A stretch of 25,035 bases of DNA, taken from a virus. Under the pieces are notes generated by a model, which saw only the letters and a program-made list of their open reading frames with translations, did not search any database and was not told the DNA's origin. The position numbers and the translations under genes were made by a program. Of the stretch, positions 13,537 through 19,148 are shown in pieces; position 1 is the first letter of the stretch; each line of letters starts with the position of its first letter. Location of the stretch: the IMG/VR virus record IMGVR_UViG_3300025118_000138, positions 1-25,035 of that record. One strand, given 5' to 3'.

Positions 13537-13677
13537 TTACCAGCGCTGAACTGAGGTGGCAATTATTCTTCTAGAGTAGCTCTCTCTATGCTTTTCCATA
13601 GTACGCCTGAGAAGTAACGTACTAAACCCATAACTCCCACTAAAAAGAATTGCAAAACTGAGAACAATAGCTTCCAT
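13537..13677 (-). CDS. Small single-TM protein (46 aa)
   Basis: The ATG at 13677 lies one nucleotide after the stop of the upstream gene. The product begins M-E-A-I-V-L-S-F-A-I-L-F-S-G-S and has one hydrophobic segment (~3-25), followed by a basic tail (R-R-T-M-E-K-H-R-E-S-Y-S-R-R). An inner-membrane anchor with the basic tail in the cytoplasm fits the positive-inside rule. It lies among lysis-related genes, so a lysis accessory role is possible, but nothing specific is recognised. Confidence 0.5.
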   Translation of the reverse strand: MEAIVLSFAILFSGSYGFSTLLLRRTMEKHRESYSRRIIATSVQRW

Positions 13678-13678
13678 A

Positions 13679-13867
13679 TCAAGTATTAATGACTTTATCG
13701 TCCATCTTTTCTCGAACAGTATTAGGCTTCTTACCTTTTAATGCACGCTCACCAATATTGACATCACGTTCAGTCCTATGCTCTTCCATCTCTCGACCGA
13801 CTGCTATTGCTCTGTCACGTAGAAATTTATAAGGATCTCGATTAGGTGTAACTTCTGGATCGGCCAT
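13679..13867 (-). CDS. Small charged hypothetical protein
   Basis: A 62-residue protein (M-A-D-P-E-V-T-P-N-R-D-P-Y-K-F-L) that is strongly charged, with a central helix (R-A-I-A-V-G-R-E-M-E-E-H-R) and a basic C-terminus. It is followed after 1 nt by the small TM protein gene. No family recognised. Confidence 0.5.
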   Translation of the reverse strand: MADPEVTPNRDPYKFLRDRAIAVGREMEEHRTERDVNIGERALKGKKPNTVREKMDDKVINT

Positions 13868-13899
13868 CGTTAATCTACAAAATAAATAAACTTCCTAAC

Positions 13900-14127
13900 T
13901 TAGTTTAGCAAAGCCCCCTCTTCTTCTACCTCTTTAGCAGGATCATAATCGGCATCCTCTAAAAGTTTCAGTAAATAGTAATGAATTCGTCCTGTAACCC
14001 AACGTAAATCATCATCACTAATATCACAAATAATAGCGTCAATAGAGAGCGCACGAGACGGGGATCGTACATGCTCAGCAAGGAGCTCAAGTGCACGATA
14101 TCTGTCTTTCGTAAGTTCTCCTAACAT
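13900..14127 (-). CDS. Hypothetical helical protein
   Basis: About 75 residues from the ATG at 14127 (M-L-G-E-L-T-K-D-R-Y-R-A-L-E). A TTG further upstream would overlap the previous gene. The ATG gives a 4-nt gap and is preferred. The sequence is helical, with Asp-rich stretches (C-D-I-S-D-D-D-L) and an acidic end (E-V-E-E-E-G-A). No family recognised. Confidence 0.5.
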   Translation of the reverse strand: MLGELTKDRYRALELLAEHVRSPSRALSIDAIICDISDDDLRWVTGRIHYYLLKLLEDADYDPAKEVEEEGALLN

Positions 14128-14131
14128 GACA

Positions 14132-14338
14132 TCATGAGCCCTCAACTACTTCTGTACTGTCATCTGTAGAAGATTCAGCCTGTTGTTGTTGAATCGTAGC
14201 AAACTCAAGAGCTCCCATAACTTTCAAGTATTGTTCTTTCGAACGAGCAATAGACAATTCTCCCTCTCTAATTTGATTTTCTAGCTGCTGTCTCTGAGTT
14301 TGTAGTTGCTCTACTAAATCAGGAGTAGTCTCGGACAT
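14132..14338 (-). CDS. Small coiled-coil protein
   Basis: A 68-residue protein, almost entirely helical. It has heptad-like Leu spacing and many Gln, Glu and Arg residues (L-V-E-Q-L-Q-T-Q-R-Q-Q-L-E-N-Q-I), ending in an acidic, Ser-rich tail. Short coiled-coil proteins of this type are common in marine cyanophages. It probably mediates oligomer contacts; its specific function is unknown. Confidence 0.5.
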   Translation of the reverse strand: MSETTPDLVEQLQTQRQQLENQIREGELSIARSKEQYLKVMGALEFATIQQQQAESSTDDSTEVVEGS

Positions 14339-14397
14339 AATTCAAAAATTTATAATATCTGAATTGAGTATAACTCTTTACAGCTTGTATTGCTATA

Positions 14398-15195
14398 TTA
14401 GTGTTCTCTAAAATTAACCCAACACCAACCAGAAGCTCCTCCACTTGCAAATAATCTTGGATTCATATTTTTAAAACTATATTGAACATTCTGTCCTGAG
14501 AACTGGCTTCTATCAGACCATAAACCATTAACTAAATCCATTTTTCCAAAAGGATCCTGAACTTGCCAATAGTCTTTACCATATCCGGTAATCGCTACAA
14601 GATGAGTCCCACGAATGGGATTAGTAACATCACCTCTAACTAATAAACTTGCAGCAACAGGGCGCCCACTATGCAATTCTTCTTGAATATCTAAAGAATC
14701 CGCAGATAAAGTAAAGTTCGCATTCATTCCAAATTCATTTAAAGTTTTCTTATGTGCCTCTCTAGAAGACCCCTTACCATGCTTATTAAGTACTTCTAAA
14801 TAATCCATAACCCCATTAATACCAGGGGTATCGAGATACTTCAAACACATAGCAAGAGTAAATACTTGACTATTATTCCATCTATTCGAGGCCTGTGGGT
14901 AATAAGGGAAACCTCTTAAGTAGATCAAATCTCTATCAATTGAATAAGGTAATTGACGTTTCTCATCTGTTAAACCATCCCAGTGTTCATCATCAATCCA
15001 CCAATCTCCTAAACCTGTTCTTAAATATGTATGATTACTATCTCGATCTAGAACTTGACAGCGACGTATAGATCTAGCTGATAAAATTTCAGCTTTATCA
15101 CCAGAAGTGAGTTCTGACACATCAATGGGTCTTTTCTTCAACCATGTTCGACATCGAGATATAACAGAAACCCATCCCCAATGAAGGTTAGGCAT
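14398..15195 (-). CDS. C39-like cysteine peptidase-fold protein, probable lysis or wall-active
   Basis: A 265-residue protein. Residues ~32-75 form a small SH3-like region ending D-W-W-I-D-D-E-H-W. From ~95 it follows the C39-like peptidase plan: F-P-Y-Y-P-Q, then N-N-S-Q-V-F-T-L-A-M-C-L-K-Y-L (107-121). The expected His comes in G-T-H-L-V-A-I-T-G-Y (His198) and Asp in Q-D-P-F-G (Asp214). In my alignment the nucleophile position, normally Cys before x-V-T-x-L-A-M, is Ser109. The nearby Cys117 is a different position, so activity is uncertain. Similar proteins occur in cyanophages as putative wall-cleaving enzymes. It lies just downstream of the holin-like gene, which supports a lysis role. 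The start is assumed to be the ATG at 15195. Confidence 0.5.
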   Translation of the reverse strand: MPNLHWGWVSVISRCRTWLKKRPIDVSELTSGDKAEILSARSIRRCQVLDRDSNHTYLRTGLGDWWIDDEHWDGLTDEKRQLPYSIDRDLIYLRGFPYYPQASNRWNNSQVFTLAMCLKYLDTPGINGVMDYLEVLNKHGKGSSREAHKKTLNEFGMNANFTLSADSLDIQEELHSGRPVAASLLVRGDVTNPIRGTHLVAITGYGKDYWQVQDPFGKMDLVNGLWSDRSQFSGQNVQYSFKNMNPRLFASGGASGWCWVNFREH

Positions 15196-15231
15196 GGAAA
15201 ATTTTAATACTGCTCACATACTACAACATTG

Positions 15232-15690
15232 CTACATAGTGTACGTAGTTTTTTCTGAAGGATCTTCAGCCTTAATTACTAATGGAGCCTGCTCAATCCT
15301 AATAGTTTGTACAGCAGAATTTGCTGCAGCTTTTTCAATCATCTGCTCCATATCTTTCTTACTAACTTGGCCATTACTATCACCATTCATTTTCATCGTG
15401 CCATCACCCTTTTTAGAGGCTGTAGCAATCCCAAAAGACGCCAAAACTCCCGTGAACACTGAAGCTATGAAGGTTGGATCTATCTTCTGTTGAGGAACTC
15501 CTGGAATAGCAACGTAATTTAAAGTTAATATTCCTCCGCTCCAAACCAATACTCCAATTCTGACCATTGTGGAGATGATTGCAGCCTGTTCTTCCTGATC
15601 AGGTAATAGTGCATCTTTGACTTTGCCAAGCACACTTTTCTTTTTAGGAGAATCCTTTTTCTTAGGATCCTCAATCACATTTTCAGACAT
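15232..15690 (-). CDS. Two-TM holin-like membrane protein
   Basis: A 152-residue protein with a lysine-rich N-terminus (K-K-K-D-S-P-K-K-K). It has two hydrophobic segments at ~37-63 and ~72-92, separated by a short P-G-V-P-Q-Q loop, and a long hydrophilic C-terminal tail. Size and topology suit a class II-like holin or antiholin, and it is followed by a putative wall-active enzyme. Cyanophage membrane proteins of this sort are often hypothetical, so holin is the best guess rather than a recognition. The gene starts 72 nt from the divergent plus-strand gene at 15762, with a perfect hairpin between them. Confidence 0.5.
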   Translation of the reverse strand: MSENVIEDPKKKDSPKKKSVLGKVKDALLPDQEEQAAIISTMVRIGVLVWSGGILTLNYVAIPGVPQQKIDPTFIASVFTGVLASFGIATASKKGDGTMKMNGDSNGQVSKKDMEQMIEKAAANSAVQTIRIEQAPLVIKAEDPSEKTTYTM

Positions 15691-15711
15691 CGTATAGTAG
15701 CAATACGTATT

Positions 15712-15733
15712 AAGTTTACCCTCAGGTAAACTT
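15712..15733. promoter_or_regulatory. Perfect 9-bp inverted repeat with 4-nt loop in a divergent promoter gap
   Basis: AAGTTTACC (15712-15720) and GGTAAACTT (15725-15733) are exact reverse complements around CTCA. The element sits between the holin-like gene (minus, start 15690) and the secreted trio (plus, start 15762). No T-run follows on either strand, so an operator is more likely than a terminator. Confidence 0.6.
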
Positions 15734-15761
15734 ATATTGAATTGAGATATTAACTGCCACT

Positions 15762-16274
15762 ATGTGGAAACTTCTACCGTTTTTAATATTACTTATTTCA
15801 CCAACTGCAAAAGCAGATCTGGTTCACCGCCTATCAACGAGTACTCAGCTCACAGTTAATGGAGCAGCAACCGTTGCAGACCGTGTAGGAAGTACATATA
15901 CAGTGTCGGGTTCCAACATAAAAGTAGGCGCCGGAAATAGTGATGTATTTGGAGGCTTAACAGCTGGTAGTGCAACAACAGCAGCAACTATGAAAGCAGG
16001 AACTTATGATGTAAATACCGCAGGATCTGCATTCAGTTTTTCTGAATCATGGACCCAAGGTGATGCTGTACCAGCAATAGGAGCTGGTGTTGATGTTACT
16101 ACTGGAGTCGTCACAGATATGCCAGCATTCGGATCAACAACAACACAATCTGGTGGTGTTGCTGGTTCTTTAGCAGGTACAGTTACGTCCGCTGGAATTG
16201 TTACTCTAACTGCAGGAGGTGCAGGCACAACAGCAACAGGACAATTCGTTAGTGAAATAACTGTCGGAGATTAA
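15762..16274 (+). CDS. Secreted cyanophage protein, first of a trio
   Basis: A 170-residue protein with a clear signal peptide (M-W-K-L-L-P-F-L-I-L-L-I-S-P-T-A-K-A, cleavage probably after A-K-A at ~18). The mature part is Gly, Thr and Ala rich with a repeated V-x-G style. It ends G-A-G-T-T-A-T-G-Q-F-V-S-E-I-T-V. I recognise this family from marine T4-like cyanophages, where it is followed by the same two proteins as here. Its function is unknown. Export across the cell membrane is implied by the signal peptide. The gene is the first after the hairpin-bearing divergent gap. Confidence 0.7.
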   Translation: MWKLLPFLILLISPTAKADLVHRLSTSTQLTVNGAATVADRVGSTYTVSGSNIKVGAGNSDVFGGLTAGSATTAATMKAGTYDVNTAGSAFSFSESWTQGDAVPAIGAGVDVTTGVVTDMPAFGSTTTQSGGVAGSLAGTVTSAGIVTLTAGGAGTTATGQFVSEITVGD

Positions 16275-16281
16275 AAAGATC

Positions 16282-16713
16282 ATGAAACAGCTATTAACGC
16301 TGTTATTTTTTATATTTATACCAAAAGCTTCAGCAATTCCGGTGGTGCCTAATTTCACCCAAGGAAGTATGACATCCCATACAGAAACAACATCCAAAGT
16401 AACTGAGACGATAAACTCAATGGATTACGCAACTGGATGGCAGTATACTGTAACTGGCACAAATGTCGATCACTCAGGATCAACTATTTCGCCTACGTCA
16501 ACAACTGGTAATACCAATACTCTGCAAGGTGTCACAACAACATGGTCGGGCTTGGATCTATCAAACAAACCAAATTGGAACATGGTAGTTCCTGGCAACA
16601 GTTTTCAATTTACAGAATCATATCAAGCTCCAGGTTTAGTCAATCAAACAATAATCCAACGAGAAACAGAAATAAGAAGTGTCACCGATACAACCTCTGT
16701 CTTCTCCAACTAA
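16282..16713 (+). CDS. Secreted cyanophage protein, second of a trio
   Basis: A 143-residue protein with a signal peptide (M-K-Q-L-L-T-L-L-F-F-I-F-I-P-K-A-S-A), followed by I-P-V-V-P-N-F-T-Q-G-S-M-T-S-H-T-E-T-T. The mature part is Thr/Ser-rich with repeated T-x-T motifs and ends in E-I-R-S-V-T-D-T-T-S. This matches my memory of a conserved marine cyanophage family. It starts 7 nt after the first trio gene, with a GGAG motif ~13 nt upstream. It was probably part of a single transcript with its neighbours. Function unknown. Confidence 0.7.
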   Translation: MKQLLTLLFFIFIPKASAIPVVPNFTQGSMTSHTETTSKVTETINSMDYATGWQYTVTGTNVDHSGSTISPTSTTGNTNTLQGVTTTWSGLDLSNKPNWNMVVPGNSFQFTESYQAPGLVNQTIIQRETEIRSVTDTTSVFSN

Positions 16714-16760
16714 AATATCTTTTTATAACACTTTTAAATACAATAATATTTACACCAACA

Positions 16761-17558
16761 ATGGCTTTGGCAACTGATGTTGGAGGAGTATCAGCAACTG
16801 CAAATCCGGTCGCAAACTCCTCAGGAAGCGTTACTAATCAAGCTATACAAGTTCTACAAGGTCCATATATAACTAATACTTATGGAGATGGAATCAGTTG
16901 TCAGGGTCCTACCCTCAACATCACGCCCTTCTTAGCTGATAGTAAATCTTGGCAGATTCCTAAGGAAGAATATTATGATCAACCTGTCTATGACATGACA
17001 ACTGATGATGATGGGAACTTAAAAAATCCAGGAGATATTGTTTATTACGTACCTACTAGAACTGGTCAAAAAGATACTTTTAACTTTAATTGGGGAATAT
17101 CAGCAACTATAGCTGTCCCATTAGATGAGCAATTACAAGATCAATGTAAACAATCTGCAAACAGTCAAATATCCTACAGAAATCAATTAGTAGCAAATAA
17201 AAGATTAGATTTTGAATTAGCCAGGCTTAAAAATTGTGGGGACTTAATGAAAGAAGGAATTCAATTCCATCCGAAATCACAATATGCAGCTATCTGTGCA
17301 GACGTAATGCTGACACCTATCCCTGGGAAAGTTACACCTCATATACACTCTATTTCCGCATTGCCCGACGAAGCTCCATCACTGCCCGATTCCGAGATCT
17401 CTGAGCAAGAATCCGCTCCCTCAGAGAAAGTTCCTTCGGCTCCTTCCCAAGGATTTTTTGGATTTTTCCGATCACTTTTTTCACGGCAGGCTTCACAACC
17501 TTTAGAAGAAGATCAGCCAGAGGTTTTGCTAGGAGGGCCGATGTCGTTGCCACAGTAG
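16761..17558 (+). CDS. Third secreted protein of the trio; start uncertain
   Basis: The body (V-S-A-T-A-N-P-V-A-N-S-S-G, I-Q-V-L-Q-G-P-Y-I-T-N-T-Y-G, C-Q-G-P) is a conserved cyanophage protein to my memory; homologues have a signal peptide. Here the in-frame residues just upstream of the ATG at 16761 read L-K-Y-L-F-I-T-L-L-N-T-I-I-F, a good signal core. However, no ATG, GTG or TTG exists between the previous stop (16711-16713) and 16761. A start at 16542 would lie deep inside the preceding gene. Using 16761 gives 265 residues without the signal core, and no Shine-Dalgarno is seen. The last ~69 residues, rich in Pro and Ser, overlap the antisense gene at 17350-18108. Confidence 0.55.
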   Translation: MALATDVGGVSATANPVANSSGSVTNQAIQVLQGPYITNTYGDGISCQGPTLNITPFLADSKSWQIPKEEYYDQPVYDMTTDDDGNLKNPGDIVYYVPTRTGQKDTFNFNWGISATIAVPLDEQLQDQCKQSANSQISYRNQLVANKRLDFELARLKNCGDLMKEGIQFHPKSQYAAICADVMLTPIPGKVTPHIHSISALPDEAPSLPDSEISEQESAPSEKVPSAPSQGFFGFFRSLFSRQASQPLEEDQPEVLLGGPMSLPQ

Positions 17559-18108
17559 CAATAGCGGCAGTAGTAGCTACAATCTGTGGTGCTGGTAAAT
17601 ATTGCTCAGCAATTCCAATATTTTCATACAAAGTAATACAAGTTTTACCGTCTTTACTTAACTCGAATCCAGATACTTTTTCTTCTTTACTCTGTGTAAC
17701 ATCCCCTATGCGAGGAGCATTAGGTCCTGGACATTCAACTTTTTCCGTTGGTTTAGTAAGAGACGAATCAGGAGGTGTAGGGGGAGGAGCTTTAGGTTGT
17801 TGATAAGCCGGAGGTTCTGCAACAGTTGTATATAACAACTCCTCAGGAGAATAATCCATTGCATGAAAAGATGGGTATTCACCATGAGGACATAGTGTCC
17901 TAATACCTTTAGGATCTTCTATAAGTAAATTACCTGCTCTTTTATCATCAGGATGCCATTCAACACAGCCTGGAAGGTCAACTATAGGAAATCCTATAGA
18001 CGTTGTAACTGGAGGGCTTACAACAAGACTAGAGGGTGGTTTAACAGACCAAAAAGGAATCTGATGAATAGTTAGATTCCTAATTGGAACATCAGGAATT
18101 TCTTCCAC
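17350..18108 (-). CDS. Cyanophage membrane protein, unknown function
   Basis: A 252-residue protein. The N-terminal half is Pro-rich (P-K-A-P-P-P-T-P-P-D) with scattered Cys. A hydrophobic segment at ~175-200 (V-A-T-T-A-A-I-A-T-V-A-T-T-S-A-L-L) is followed by a strongly basic amphipathic C-terminus (V-V-K-P-A-V-K-K-V-I, R-N-R-A-V-M-E-L-R-R). This layout, next to the small LPG-rich TM protein at 18108-18359, is familiar from marine cyanophages. Its last ~69 codons overlap the end of the plus-strand secreted protein, so at least one of the two C-termini is constrained by the other. The one-nucleotide overlap at 18108 couples it to the upstream gene. Confidence 0.6.
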   Translation of the reverse strand: MEEIPDVPIRNLTIHQIPFWSVKPPSSLVVSPPVTTSIGFPIVDLPGCVEWHPDDKRAGNLLIEDPKGIRTLCPHGEYPSFHAMDYSPEELLYTTVAEPPAYQQPKAPPPTPPDSSLTKPTEKVECPGPNAPRIGDVTQSKEEKVSGFELSKDGKTCITLYENIGIAEQYLPAPQIVATTAAIATVATTSALLAKPLADLLLKVVKPAVKKVIGKIQKILGKEPKELSLRERILAQRSRNRAVMELRRAMRK

Positions 18109-18359
18109 TAAAACCCAGGTAAACCTAAGCCTTTAGGAACCCCAGGGATAGATTTTACCCCTGGAAGGGCTCCTCCAGTAGAACCAGGTAGTTTTGAATC
18201 AACTAACCCAGGAAGTGATCCAGTGACCGATTTAAGTACCTGAGACTTAATACTATCAACGAGTTTATCTCGCTGTAAGTATACATATAAGCCACTCCCA
18301 ACAACGGCAAGAGATACGACACCAGCCGACACTGCGATGACATTTACAACTTTTTGCAT
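18108..18359 (-). CDS. Small membrane-anchored LPG-repeat protein
   Basis: An 83-residue protein with one N-terminal TM segment (V-I-A-V-S-A-G-V-V-S-L-A-V-V-G-S-G-L). A short charged stretch and a Pro/Gly/Leu-rich C-terminus follow, repeating L-P-G (S-L-P-G-L-V, K-L-P-G-S-T, A-L-P-G-V, G-L-P-G-F). I recall closely similar proteins in marine T4-like cyanophages. The function is unknown; it may be a type II anchor facing the outside or the lumen. It forms a pair with the gene at 17350-18108. Confidence 0.6.
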   Translation of the reverse strand: MQKVVNVIAVSAGVVSLAVVGSGLYVYLQRDKLVDSIKSQVLKSVTGSLPGLVDSKLPGSTGGALPGVKSIPGVPKGLGLPGF

Positions 18360-18391
18360 AACTGACTTAGAAATTAGAAATTAGAATTCCT

Positions 18392-18724
18392 ATGAGAATT
18401 ATAACAATTGGTGATATTGGAAAATCTTATAAAAATATTCATAACTCAATTAGAATAAAAATAGCTCAAAGTAAAAAAGTGTCCACGGAATTAATTGCTG
18501 CAATCATATCAGGAAGTATTGGTGCCTTTGCAGGCTTATCAAGAGCACTATCCAATTTTAATCAGAAATTAGACAAACGATTCGAAATAGTGGAACGTGA
18601 TATCGATAGCTTACATGAGCGAGTAATTAGGGACTATGTTTTAAAAGAAGACCTATTAAGAGAAATGCAAGCTGTACACACAAAATTAGATCGCATCTTC
18701 GATCATTTACTTAGCCATAGTTAA
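18392..18724 (+). CDS. Membrane-plus-coiled-coil protein
   Basis: A 110-residue protein. Residues ~34-50 are hydrophobic (L-I-A-A-I-I-S-G-S-I-G-A-F-A-G-L) and ~51-108 are a coiled coil (F-N-Q-K-L-D-K-R-F-E-I-V, L-D-R-I-F-D-H-L-L). This architecture recurs in cyanophage proteins of unknown role. It is a lone plus-strand gene between two minus-strand blocks. Its stop shares a TTAA with the convergent gene at 18721-19146. Three 7-nt direct repeats (agaaatt-like, ~18370-18386) lie just upstream of the ATG. Confidence 0.55.
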   Translation: MRIITIGDIGKSYKNIHNSIRIKIAQSKKVSTELIAAIISGSIGAFAGLSRALSNFNQKLDKRFEIVERDIDSLHERVIRDYVLKEDLLREMQAVHTKLDRIFDHLLSHS

Positions 18725-19146
18725 ATAGATACCCAGGCTGTAGTCCCCAAATTATACATATAAAGAGTACTAGTTGATTGATTGTAATGCAATTGACCAT
18801 CAATTGGATTAGCAGGATACCCAGCAGAATTAGAAACGACTGCCTTCACTGTCTGCCAATTACTGCCATCAAAAATTTTATGTACCTGTGTGCTGGCAGT
18901 ATCTAACCAAGATTCACCTTTACTAAGAGAAGTAAAACCAGCTGGAGAAGTGTTTGGAGCTGTAGAACCTACAAATGTAGGTCCAACTTTAATTAAACCT
19001 GTTGAAGGAGAAGCTGTATTGTCAGCAAAAAAAAGTCCTGGCTCCCCTGCATTGTTATTAATAGCCAGCTCAGCAGCCCCAAGACGAATAGGATAAGGCC
19101 GATCACGGAGAGTATTAGAACGACGAGAAAGAATTTGTACAGCCAT
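18721..19146 (-). CDS. Short tail-fibre-like protein
   Basis: A 141-residue protein starting M-A-V-Q-I-L-S-R-R-S-N-T, then G-A-A-E-L-A-I-N-N-N-A-G-E-P-G-L-F-F-A-D. This is a fibre or collar module familiar from phage structural proteins. Two later segments (F-D-G-S-N-W-Q-T and N-L-G-T-T-A-W-V-S-I) share the style of W-containing beta-turns seen in tail fibres. It probably functions in the virion near the 753-residue protein, which is 2 nt upstream in the same operon. Confidence 0.6.
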   Translation of the reverse strand: MAVQILSRRSNTLRDRPYPIRLGAAELAINNNAGEPGLFFADNTASPSTGLIKVGPTFVGSTAPNTSPAGFTSLSKGESWLDTASTQVHKIFDGSNWQTVKAVVSNSAGYPANPIDGQLHYNQSTSTLYMYNLGTTAWVSI

Positions 19147-19148
19147 AT

